Assembly (NCBI GenBank): GCA_937923945.1
Contig: CALDWC010000174.1
Location: 1-62,175 of the forward strand
Source: an uncultured Treponema sp.
GTDB taxonomy: Bacteria > Spirochaetota > Spirochaetia > Treponematales > Treponemataceae
Direction: 5' to 3'
DNA: 62,175 nucleotides
The stretch's first letter is position 1; each line of letters begins with the position of its first letter. A model generated the notes under the pieces. The model saw only the letters and a program-made list of their open reading frames with translations. It had not been told where the DNA came from and did no database searches. The position numbers and the translations under genes are program-made. Below are positions 34,762 through 42,080 of the stretch, one piece after another.

Positions 34762-35388
34762 CTATTCCCCTTTTAATATGTTCTGCTCCGCTTTCATTCC
34801 GGATTCTATTTCTGATAATTCAGGTTCTATTATTCCTTTACTTCGTAAATAGTGTATCTCTTCAAGTATTTCTGCAAAGCTGTCTACATCCATCGGATTT
34901 GAATAATATCGACTGCATACCCAATAGTACCGAGACTTAATTCGACTTGGATCTAATTCTCTTATTTCATCATATATTTTATAGGATTGTGCATACTTAC
35001 CCGCCTTGTATAATTTGTACGCCGCTTTTTCTTTATCAAGCAATTCGCTTTCTTTGTATAAAACTGCTACGGTATTATTACCGCCGCTCTTTGCATTTTT
35101 CCCATCAACCGAGAGAGCCTCAAGGAGTTCTTTTAATTTGAGACTTTCCTTATCAGACGATGAAACTCGTAAAGTTTGTTCACTTATTAATTCCGCTAAT
35201 CTATTGATACTATTGTTTTGCTTTGCCAATTTCTCTATGGCTTTATCTAATTTGCTGTCCAGTAAATCATGTTTTAGTTTCCATTCTTTTTGCTTTGATA
35301 AAATGACAAGCTGCAATATAATAATTGTAATAAAAAATACTGCCGCAATAATTTCTTTGAGATATTTTTTTATAAAAATTTTTTCCAT
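34762..35388 (-). CDS. Inner-membrane anchored coiled-coil/TPR-like protein
   Basis: 208 residues: short cytoplasmic start, a membrane helix (AAVFFITIIILQLVIL), a coiled coil (residues 35-100, KLDKAIEKLAKQNNS) and a C-terminal pair of TPR-like helices (AAYKLYKAGKYAQSYKIY). Starts 1 nt after the upstream lipoprotein gene stop. Probably works with the other two products across the envelope. Function unknown. Confidence 0.6.
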   Translation of the reverse strand: MEKIFIKKYLKEIIAAVFFITIIILQLVILSKQKEWKLKHDLLDSKLDKAIEKLAKQNNSINRLAELISEQTLRVSSSDKESLKLKELLEALSVDGKNAKSGGNNTVAVLYKESELLDKEKAAYKLYKAGKYAQSYKIYDEIRELDPSRIKSRYYWVCSRYYSNPMDVDSFAEILEEIHYLRSKGIIEPELSEIESGMKAEQNILKGE

Positions 35389-35389
35389 A

Positions 35390-35971
35390 TTATTTTATCT
35401 TTTCCAATAACTTTTTTACATACGGATTGTTCTTATTTTCCATATTTTCTAAAAGTTGAACCGCTTCTGCTTGCTTTCCTTCCTTAACGCGTAGTATCGC
35501 TAATAGGTAAAGAGCAATATCTTTCTTATCTTCTATTTTCAATAATCTGTTAAGTTCCGTATCCGCATCATTATAATTTTCGCTATCTATCAATGCTTCA
35601 GCTTTACTCAGTATAGCATCCCCGCTTTCCATTTTAAAATATAATAAGCTCATCGGATCGTAGAATATGGACTCTGTAATCGGCTCATATCCTTTTTTAT
35701 GTAACTCGATTACATGCCGCTTTTCTTCCAATATATTTCCGTATGTGTATTTTAGTATAAACCTCCCTTGCATATCGGAAATTGCTTTTAATTTTCCGTC
35801 AATCAGTACCTCGACTTCCCGTAATGACTCATCGTTTTCATCATATACCATTCCATACATCATCGCTTCATCATCTTTAAATTTTTTGCCACGCACAGTA
35901 GAGCAACCCACAAGCAAAATCATCTGAAGCGTCATTAAAAATAATATGTGGTGTCTGATTTTTTTATTCAT
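35390..35971 (-). CDS. Lipoprotein with carboxypeptidase-regulatory-like and TPR parts
   Basis: 193 residues with a lipoprotein signal (LQMILLVGCS, Cys about residue 23). Residues 40-115 resemble a carboxypeptidase-regulatory/PEGA beta sandwich (MYGMVYDENDESLREVEVLI, then DMQGRFILKY), and residues 125-193 two TPR-like helix pairs. First gene of the three-gene island operon that sits directly downstream of the RHS remnants on the same strand. A role in delivering or tethering RHS proteins is possible but unproven. Confidence 0.6.
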   Translation of the reverse strand: MNKKIRHHILFLMTLQMILLVGCSTVRGKKFKDDEAMMYGMVYDENDESLREVEVLIDGKLKAISDMQGRFILKYTYGNILEEKRHVIELHKKGYEPITESIFYDPMSLLYFKMESGDAILSKAEALIDSENYNDADTELNRLLKIEDKKDIALYLLAILRVKEGKQAEAVQLLENMENKNNPYVKKLLEKIK

Positions 35972-36000
35972 GTTTTATTATAATATCCCATTGCATCTTA

Positions 36001-36070
36001 TTTTGCTGCAAAATGATACGGTTACAGCAAAATATGAATTTATTTTAGCATGTGGACGGAAAAAGAGCAA
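36001..36070 (-). promoter_or_regulatory. Promoter and leader hairpin of the island envelope operon
   Basis: Minus strand TTGCTC (36065-36070), 17-bp spacer, TAAAAT (36042-36047). In the leader TTTTGCTG (36001-36008) and CAGCAAAA (36025-36032) form an 8-bp inverted repeat. ATG at 35971. Confidence 0.5.
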
Positions 36071-36217
36071 GAGACAAATTTATGATAAATTTATTGCTCG
36101 TCTTTGTTAGTACAGATCAAAATACTCATCACCAAAAAAATAAAATTCGTGGCTTATTCATACTACCTCCATAAATAAAGAGAGCGGACTACTCATTATG
36201 ATTTTTCATCATCCATA

Positions 36218-36750
36218 TCAACAAACCGTATGCGACCATTCTGAGTACAGAAAAAAAATAGTCTGCTCGGCTTTGGTTTTTACATTATCTTTGATAAAAT
36301 TTAGGGTTTCTATCAAACTCAAAAATGTAGGTTTATCCTCGATCTCTTTTCCATCCGGATCATTATACTTCACCGGATTATTGGCTTGAAGCTCGCTATC
36401 GCTTCGCTGCCCGATGCCCGCGAGTGGTACAAGTGCAAGTTCACCACATTGAAAACACCGCCCATACCCGGCACAGTTAATTTCGCCACAAAATGCTGTG
36501 GCACATTAACCGGTCGAGTTTTGAATTTTCGATTGGTTTTAGGAAAATTCAAAACATCGCATTATCGTAATGTGTGCGCACCCACACGGAAAACCGCCTC
36601 TTTCGCAAATTGATATTTGCTCAAGTGTCGATTTTAGAGGTAGGTTTTCGTTGTGATTCTTCGCTTCATCATCGGTTGGGGCTATCGGTATATAATCATT
36701 AAGTGCAGTGTACCTAGTAGCAATCTTATAATCGTACACGCCTACCATAC
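36218..36750 (-). pseudogene. Broken RHS core with last toxin tail
   Basis: Minus-strand pieces of one RHS gene end. ALNDYIPIAPTDDEAK with NHNENLP (36638-36730) is the segment after the RHS core DPA motif. It is interrupted by a 166-bp hairpin-rich insert (36472-36637). PGMGGVFNVVNLHLYH resumes, is broken again by about 30 bp (36383-36415), then NNPVKYNDPDGKEIEDKP, the hallmark boundary between constant core and variable tip, followed by a short tip ending WSHTVC and TGA at 36218. RHS proteins deliver the tip as a toxin to neighbouring cells. Frames are broken, so it cannot be functional as is. Confidence 0.75.
36472..36637 (-). other. 166-bp hairpin-rich insert inside RHS core
   Basis: Lies between codons for ENLP and GMGG of the RHS core. 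Contains at least three inverted repeats on the minus strand: GTTTTGAATTTTC/GAAAATTCAAAAC, GAGCAAAT/ATTTGC and GCCACA/TGTGGC, plus GTGTG/CACAC. It differs from the MITE elsewhere in the window. Its nature is unknown. Confidence 0.55.
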
Positions 36751-36763
36751 CATACGAAATACC

Positions 36764-37036
36764 TTAAAAGGTTCTAAAAAAGGGTTGCATAATCGTAACA
36801 ATATCACGCAATTTTTTTCCATTAATTTCATGATCAAGCAAACCCTCCACAGAATCAAAGTATTTCTCGCTTTCATAATTATATGCTTCCATGAAACATA
36901 TTACTCCTTCTGGATGCGTTATTGAATAATTCTTATTTTCAAATGTAAATTCAACTTCACCACCATGTGAAATAAGAGTTTTAAACTCTTCTATCGTTTC
37001 AAATTTTTCATCATATTCTTTAGCCTTAAATTCCAT
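36764..37036 (-). CDS. Candidate RHS immunity protein 5
   Basis: 90 residues, acidic, no signal or membrane segment (MEFKAKEYDEKFETIEEF, then EVEFTFENKNYSITHPEGV). Strong RBS GAGGAGAT upstream. It starts 23 nt after the stop of an 18-codon toxin-tail remnant, the usual place of an immunity gene. Small beta-rich acidic proteins of this size are common as immunity proteins. No family assigned. Confidence 0.6.
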   Translation of the reverse strand: MEFKAKEYDEKFETIEEFKTLISHGGEVEFTFENKNYSITHPEGVICFMEAYNYESEKYFDSVEGLLDHEINGKKLRDIVTIMQPFFRTF

Positions 37037-37059
37037 ATCTCATATCTCCTCAGTTTTAA

Positions 37060-37116
37060 TTACAATTCTGGAATATCTCCATCTCGGTAATTAATCGGTT
37101 TACTCTGTTCCGGTTT
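37060..37116 (-). pseudogene. Toxin-tail remnant (18 codons)
   Basis: Minus strand reads KPEQSKPINYRDGDIPEL then TAA (37060-37062), directly after and in frame with the stop of the preceding immunity gene, with no start codon. It looks like the last residues of an RHS tip whose immunity gene follows at 37036. Confidence 0.4.
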
Positions 37117-37536
37117 TCAGTTATAGCGCTTTAAGATGATTTTATTTATTTTTAAAAATTCAACAAACAACTCTTTATTATTTAAAAGTAAAAAATTTGT
37201 TCGATAACCTCGAGTTGTATCAAATGTTTCGTCATATAAAATCTCAATAGGCAATATATTAAAATCAGCAGCATTTGTCGCTAAACATTTAAACTCAATA
37301 TTGCATTTAAAATACCCTAATTCATTATCACCAAGCAGAAACTTTATTTTTAAAATATCTTTTTTCAACTTTACCATATGAATCACTGCATCATGAAATA
37401 TTAACTTCCTTGCATATATATGTAACAATATATCATGATCAGCACAAAGCATTTTTTGAATATGATGATTATAAGTTTTTAATGTTTTTTCTGCTTTTTT
37501 ATCATTATCATACCAATGTTTTTTAAAATATCTCAT
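37117..37536 (-). CDS. Candidate RHS immunity protein 4
   Basis: 139 residues starting MRYFKKHWYDNDKK, soluble, with pattern HDILLHIYARKLIFHDAVIH in the middle and ELFVEFLKINK at the end. The open frame runs back to a TTG at 37563, but the ATG at 37536 lies 5 nt after the stop of the toxin tail that ends KHNWKLPSD, as expected for a coupled immunity gene. The MRYF start and HD-containing middle recall several toxin-linked DUF families; I cannot name one with certainty. Confidence 0.65.
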   Translation of the reverse strand: MRYFKKHWYDNDKKAEKTLKTYNHHIQKMLCADHDILLHIYARKLIFHDAVIHMVKLKKDILKIKFLLGDNELGYFKCNIEFKCLATNAADFNILPIEILYDETFDTTRGYRTNFLLLNNKELFVEFLKINKIILKRYN

Positions 37537-37541
37537 AGTGA

Positions 37542-37874
37542 TTAATCCGACGGCAGTTTCCAATTATGTTTATCCAACCATTTCTTTTCTTTATTGGTTA
37601 AGTCTCGCTTGCGATGTTTTCATGTACCATCATTGTTTAAAGCTGAACCGTCTTTAAAATGAACATGATCTTTTTCAAAATCACCTCTTCCTTTATCAAC
37701 TCTATCTACATCTTGAGGAGCTTGTCCTCTTTTAGCTTCATCATTCATATGTCCAGCAGAATCAGGCTTATTATTCTTCGCTCTAAAAAACCTATTCCAA
37801 ACACTTTTCGCCTTACCGCCAAGCCATGTTCCAAATTCTTTGCCTTTTTCACCAATCCACTTTATGACTTCTTT
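37542..37874 (-). pseudogene. RHS toxin tail 4 with in-frame TGA
   Basis: Open fragment of about 110 codons without a start. It contains RGQAPQDVDRVDKGRGDFEK, HVHFKDGSALNNDGT, then TGA at 37620-37622, then KHRKRDLTNKEKKWLDKHNW and stop. The pattern HVHFKDGxALNxDGTWKH...LTNxExxWLxxxGWxLP is common at the end of RHS and related polymorphic toxins, so Trp (TGG) is expected where TGA stands. Decapitated and nonsense-mutated, followed 5 nt later by its immunity gene. Confidence 0.7.
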
Positions 37875-37991
37875 TTAGCAATTGAGAGCTATCTATAAGT
37901 TTTCGTATATTTTTTTACAAAAATAGCACCATATGCTCCATAGCTTTATTTTAATAATGGATTGCAAGCATATAATCTTCGCCCTATACAA

Positions 37992-38378
37992 TTATATGGA
38001 TTCAAGAATTATTGATTCGCTATATAAATTTTCAATCCATTTATATTCAAAAAACACAGTAGTTGCACTGAATGCTAATTGTTCCAGTTCAAAAATAATA
38101 TCTAAAAAATTCTCATATGTCATTCCAATAATTAAAGTATTAGCTTGATGCAATAATTCTGTTTTATTTTGAATTAAAAACACAATCGTATCAAATTTTA
38201 TATTACTGTCTATTAATAGTCCAGTCTCTTGTAGTTCGATCTTATGTATTTTCAATCTCAATTTATTTATCATTGTTAGCAACGCATTATGAAAACGAAT
38301 CCTCTCGCCTCTAATGTATATTATAGGCGGCGACTCGTCATTAATCTTTTCATCTGTTTCTAATTTTAAAAAAAACAT
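37992..38378 (-). CDS. Candidate RHS immunity protein 3
   Basis: 128 residues from MFFLKLETDEKIND, soluble, beta-rich start and helical end. The segment IRGERIRFHNALLTMINKL parallels YARKLIFHDAVIHMVKL of the next immunity protein downstream, so the two appear to be distant paralogues. GAGGTG-type RBS upstream; ATG 13 nt after the stop of toxin tail 3. An extension to 38408 would overlap that tail and is less likely. Confidence 0.62.
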   Translation of the reverse strand: MFFLKLETDEKINDESPPIIYIRGERIRFHNALLTMINKLRLKIHKIELQETGLLIDSNIKFDTIVFLIQNKTELLHQANTLIIGMTYENFLDIIFELEQLAFSATTVFFEYKWIENLYSESIILESI

Positions 38379-38391
38379 ATCCACCACACCT

Positions 38392-38574
38392 CTATTCCAT
38401 TGTAACATCTTGCCAGCTAGGGTAAGGGTTTCCCTGAGTTATCGGCGGTTTATAGTCCCAATGCATTTTTGGATGATATTTATCAGGTTTATGAACTCGT
38501 CATTCACCACCATTTTCATCATAAAGGCTTTTTTCACCTCTATTTTTAGGTTCAACATATCTACCATATAATAG
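38392..38574 (-). pseudogene. RHS toxin tail 3 with in-frame TGA
   Basis: Fragment in frame with the stop of the preceding gene: GRYVEPKNRGEKSLYDENGG, E, TGA (38500-38502), then RVHKPDKYHPKMHWDYKPP and stop TAG at 38392. The pattern GExSLYDENGGEWR...HWDYNP is recurrent in polymorphic toxin tails, with Trp after GGE; here TGG has become TGA. No start codon. Its immunity gene starts 13 nt downstream. Confidence 0.65.
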
Positions 38575-39006
38575 TTAGCGTATTTCAGGATCAAGCCCAT
38601 ACCACACATCAAGCAAATATTTTTCATCAAGTCCTTTTTTCCATGCAATGCTCACCTTTATAGAATCAACGGCAGGCTCAGATATAATTGCTCTTATACC
38701 GTTATTTAAATACTCGTATTTTATTCCCGCTATATCTCCATCAACACCAATACCAAAATAAAAATTATTCAAGCTAAAGATTGTTAAAAATAGTCTTTCG
38801 TCACTATCTCTGTCTTCAACTTCAATGTTGTAGTGTGTCTCTAAATAGAAATCAATCACAGCATCTTTACCGAGATTAGAAAGATTGGTTTGGTATCGAC
38901 CGTCTACAGTGAAATTCAAAAAATTTGTATTCAATATATCCATAGAAAATGGTATATTATTGCTGCTTTTTTTTATATTAAATAATCCTATAGGAGTTTT
39001 AAACAT
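38575..39006 (-). CDS. Candidate RHS immunity protein 2
   Basis: 143 residues from MFKTPIGLFNIKKSSNN to VWYGLDPEIR. Soluble and beta-rich, with evenly spaced aromatic residues (LFLTIFSLNNFYFGIGVDGD, then VSIAWKKGLDEKYLLDVW). The ATG overlaps the stop of an RHS core fragment by a few bases (ATGTTTAA), so it sits where an immunity gene would. Its stop is in frame with the next toxin tail. Family unknown. Confidence 0.62.
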   Translation of the reverse strand: MFKTPIGLFNIKKSSNNIPFSMDILNTNFLNFTVDGRYQTNLSNLGKDAVIDFYLETHYNIEVEDRDSDERLFLTIFSLNNFYFGIGVDGDIAGIKYEYLNNGIRAIISEPAVDSIKVSIAWKKGLDEKYLLDVWYGLDPEIR

Positions 39007-39151
39007 AATACCTACCTTTCCTTAAATTATTAAATACCTGCAGATTAGTTGAGTTATATACCCCACCGTTCGGTAGTTTACTTGTGTCGGCTCCGACCTG
39101 TGGTATATACTCCCCAATAGCCGGATCCCCACTGAGCCACCGACTGTTGAT
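38999..39151 (-). pseudogene. RHS core fragment with very short tip
   Basis: Minus strand reads INSRWLSGDPAIGEYIP, then LPNGGVYNSTNLQVFNN and a short end LRKGRYYV with TAA. RWLSGDPAxGEYIP and GGVxNxxNLxVxxY are typical of the end of treponemal RHS cores. It has no 5' part (preceded by TAA 39152-39154) and lacks the NNPVKYxDPDG boundary, so the tip was exchanged or deleted. Ends over the start of the next gene. Confidence 0.7.
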
Positions 39152-39216
39152 TTAGTTTTTCACTACTTATTTTAAATCATACTTTACTTTTTAATCAAGA
39201 ATCAATATTTCTGTTA

Positions 39217-39477
39217 TTATAAATATTTTATCATACTTTGTTTAAAAGCCGGTAATATTTCTGTAAAAATACTCTTATCATTTATGCTTAATGCTATTAA
39301 TTCATCAATATGATCCCAATTATTATGAAATTCATTTTGAAAATCAATAGTACTTTGATCTTTTATCAATTTATATATTCCCCATGTATTTTCTAAAAAA
39401 GTATACAAATCAATCTTTTTCAAGTTGCACTGAATAATTTGCTCAATAATTCTAGACACACCTAAATGAAAATCCAT
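39217..39477 (-). CDS. Candidate RHS immunity protein 1
   Basis: 86 residues, mostly helical and acidic (MDFHLGVSRIIEQIIQ, LYTFLENTWGIYKLIKD, WDHIDELIALSINDKSI). The ATG lies inside the 3' end of the preceding toxin-tail frame, which stops at 39452, so the pair overlaps by 26 bp. Size, charge and position fit an immunity protein. Family unknown. Confidence 0.58.
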   Translation of the reverse strand: MDFHLGVSRIIEQIIQCNLKKIDLYTFLENTWGIYKLIKDQSTIDFQNEFHNNWDHIDELIALSINDKSIFTEILPAFKQSMIKYL

Positions 39478-39715
39478 TTATATATTCCCTTTGTAAAGAA
39501 AAACATCCCCAAGACGTTACATTATATTCTACACCATCTAAACCTACGTAATTTCCACCAACATGAATTTCTCTTGTTTTATCATTTGCTCCTCCAGTAT
39601 CAGATCGAAATAAATCACCTCTTAAACTTGGATTTTTATAGTTTCTTAATTCAATAGCAAATCCATAATTCTTTCTCGAAATAAAACATTTGAAAAATGA
39701 GCTTTTCCTTCACCT
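39452..39715 (-). pseudogene. RHS toxin tail 1, frameshifted
   Basis: Minus strand begins EGKAHFS, shifts frame around 39690, then runs RKNYGFAIELRNYKNPSLRG, LFRSDTGGANDKTREIHV, YNVTSWGCFSLQREYINGF and stops at TAG 39452-39454. No start codon. Position upstream of a small acidic gene and lack of a 5' part mark it as a displaced toxin tip; catalytic family not recognised. Confidence 0.5.
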
Positions 39716-39881
39716 TGTTATTATTTTTAAGTTTTCGTTCTATCCTCCTATTACTTTTATTTTATCGTGTATTCCGATTTTGAACAAGTATGCGCTTTAC
39801 ACAAGTTTAGGGACTTGACCATATTTTCATTCTAAGTGTGTGCTCGCCATATTTTTAAGTTTAAATAAAATCATTAGCCTA

Positions 39882-40175
39882 TTATTTAGATGCTTCTAAT
39901 CGATAATACGGAACATTTTCTTTAAAGCACAACAATGTATAATCAGCTTCAGAGGAAGCGGGAATATACTCAAATATACACGTATTGTTGTCAATGAAAA
40001 CCATTTTAACTGTTCGTGTTATGTTCTCCGCAAAAATTATTGCTTCTGTTTTGGAATCAGTTTTATAACCTCTGCCACGAATCGTTAAAATATAACCGTC
40101 TTCACTTGTAGGAGATTTTTCAATATAAGCCCACTCAGGTGTAGGAGATCCTAACAATGGAGCTTTTGCATACAT
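39882..40175 (-). CDS. Small hypothetical protein at island edge
   Basis: 97 residues, MYAKAPLLGSPTPEWAY to VPYYRLEASK, beta-rich, no signal peptide or membrane helix. No clear RBS. The frame is open a few codons upstream without a start, so this may be the 3' part of a longer broken gene. It is the first reading frame of the AT-rich island on the transporter side. It could be another immunity protein; I have no family evidence. Confidence 0.4.
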   Translation of the reverse strand: MYAKAPLLGSPTPEWAYIEKSPTSEDGYILTIRGRGYKTDSKTEAIIFAENITRTVKMVFIDNNTCIFEYIPASSEADYTLLCFKENVPYYRLEASK

Positions 40176-40242
40176 CGACGGACCTCGCTGACCTAAGTAT
40201 GAATGGCAAACCGGTACAATTAAAAGCCCTGCGACCCGTTAG

Positions 40243-42066
40243 CTATCCCTGCACTGTAGCTTCCTGCTCCGCCATAAACTGCCTTGTATACAATTCGTAG
40301 TAATGTCCTTTACGCCGCATCAGTTCGTCATGCTTGCCTTGCTCTAAAATTGCGCCGTGCTCAACGACGATGATTTTATCGGCATTGCGGATCGTTGAAA
40401 GTCGGTGCGCAACCACAAACGAGGTGCGTCCTTTTAAAACTTGTGCAATCGCTTTTTGGATTTTCTGCTCCGTTTCCGTATCGATCGAAGAAGTGGCTTC
40501 GTCCAAAACAAAGAGCCGCGGATTGCGCACCAAAGTTCTGGCAAAAGAAATGAGTTGCTTTTGTCCGGTTGAAAGCATACCGCCGCCTTCACCGACTTGT
40601 GTCTCATATCCGTTTTCAAGGTTCACAATAAACTCGTGTGCGTCAACGAGTTTTGCCGCTTCGATGATTTGTTCGTCCGTTGCAGCGAGGTTCCCGTAGC
40701 GAATGTTTTCCGCAATCGTGCCCGAAAACAAATGAGGCGATTGCAACACATAGCCTAAATTTTGGTGTATCCAGTTTTCAGGCATTTCCGTGTAGTCAAT
40801 GCCGTCAACCAAAATCCGTCCCGCTTTCGGCTCGTAAAAACGGCAAAACAAATTTACAATCGTAGATTTTCCGGCACCCGTCGCTCCGACGAGCGCAATC
40901 GTCTCTCCGGGTTTAACTTCCAGCGAAAAATCTTTTAACACTGGTTCGCCTTCTTTGTACCAAAACGAAACGGAATCAAACGAAACCGCACCTTTGATTT
41001 CAGGACGTTCAGCATCGGTCGGTGCAATTGCCGTCCCGTATTTTTGGATAACCGCTTTGCTGTCTTTAATATCGGGTTCTTCTTCAAGCAGCCCGAAGAT
41101 TCGTTCGGCAGCCGCTTGCGCGGAAATAAATTCGGCGAATAGATCTGCGGCTTCGGCGAGCGGCATATTAAATTGCGTTACATAGGAAAAAAAAGCAACA
41201 AGCATACCGAGTGAAATTGCGCCCGTTAAAACGCCGCTGCCGCCGTACATTACCATCAAGCCGGTACCGACCGCCCCGATGAGCTGTACCGTCGGCATCA
41301 AAACCGACGAAATAAGAATACCGCGGATAGAGCTTGTTTTCATCTCTTCGGTTTTTCTCAAAAATTCTTCGGCGTTTAATTTTTCTCGCACCAGCGTTTT
41401 TGTCGTTTTCGCTCCTTGAATGTCTTCGTTGTATGCAGCCGTTAATTGCGAATTTACTTTGCGGACGCGCCGCTGTGCATGGAGGATTTTCTTCCGTAAA
41501 TAGATACTGAACAAAATCACAATCGGAAGCGTAATGAGAGCAATCAATGCAAGTTTAACACTTTCACTGAACATTGCAACGAGAACGGCGACCATCATAC
41601 AAAATCCGAAAAGAATTCCCGTCATGCCCCATGAAACAATATCGGAAAGTTTATTGATATCGGAAGTCATTCGCGCCATCAGCCAACCGACCGCATTTTT
41701 ATCAAAAAAAGAAAGCGATAACGACTGTAATTTTACAAAACATTTCATACGAAGCCGGTGGCACATGTATATTTCAAGCCTGCCTGCAAGTGTTACAAAA
41801 ACCAACGTTGTTACAAAAGTGACAAGTAAAAATAAAACAGCCGCAATCACTGCCGGAATAAATGCGGATAAATCTCCTTTGTCAATAAAATTATCAAGCA
41901 CATATTTGGTAAATTTCGGCTGAATAATTTCCATACATCCGGTAATACCGCCTACTATCATAGTACCGATAAAAAGCATTTTGAAAAAGCTGAATTCTTT
42001 TAAAACTTTTTTCCAGATTCCGCTTTTGAATTTTTCATTTTGTTCATCTATTGTTAATTCTTCCAT
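40243..42066 (-). CDS. ABC exporter half-transporter, catalytic partner
   Basis: 607 residues: six membrane helices (about 25-310) and an ATPase domain. Walker A VGATGAGKSTIVNL, Q-loop YVLQSPHLFSGT, signature LSTGQKQLISFA (Gly to Thr change), Walker B LFVLDEATSSID with the catalytic Glu, switch His in VVAHRLST. This matches the TM288-like half of heterodimeric exporters, whose own ATPase residues serve the active site. Starts 14 nt after the stop of the partner gene. Substrate (drug, lipid or peptide) unknown. Confidence 0.88.
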   Translation of the reverse strand: MEELTIDEQNEKFKSGIWKKVLKEFSFFKMLFIGTMIVGGITGCMEIIQPKFTKYVLDNFIDKGDLSAFIPAVIAAVLFLLVTFVTTLVFVTLAGRLEIYMCHRLRMKCFVKLQSLSLSFFDKNAVGWLMARMTSDINKLSDIVSWGMTGILFGFCMMVAVLVAMFSESVKLALIALITLPIVILFSIYLRKKILHAQRRVRKVNSQLTAAYNEDIQGAKTTKTLVREKLNAEEFLRKTEEMKTSSIRGILISSVLMPTVQLIGAVGTGLMVMYGGSGVLTGAISLGMLVAFFSYVTQFNMPLAEAADLFAEFISAQAAAERIFGLLEEEPDIKDSKAVIQKYGTAIAPTDAERPEIKGAVSFDSVSFWYKEGEPVLKDFSLEVKPGETIALVGATGAGKSTIVNLFCRFYEPKAGRILVDGIDYTEMPENWIHQNLGYVLQSPHLFSGTIAENIRYGNLAATDEQIIEAAKLVDAHEFIVNLENGYETQVGEGGGMLSTGQKQLISFARTLVRNPRLFVLDEATSSIDTETEQKIQKAIAQVLKGRTSFVVAHRLSTIRNADKIIVVEHGAILEQGKHDELMRRKGHYYELYTRQFMAEQEATVQG

Positions 42067-42080
42067 ACAAATTTTCCCGA

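Noticed and set aside
36198..36389. 63-codon rightward frame in the RHS remnant
   Set aside because: The opposite strand encodes recognisable RHS core and tail sequence; this is its shadow.
37542..38574. TGA read as tryptophan (alternative genetic code)
   Set aside because: TGA is used as a real stop elsewhere in the window (mltG, the TPR gene ending at 30279), and the same fragments use TGG for other tryptophans.
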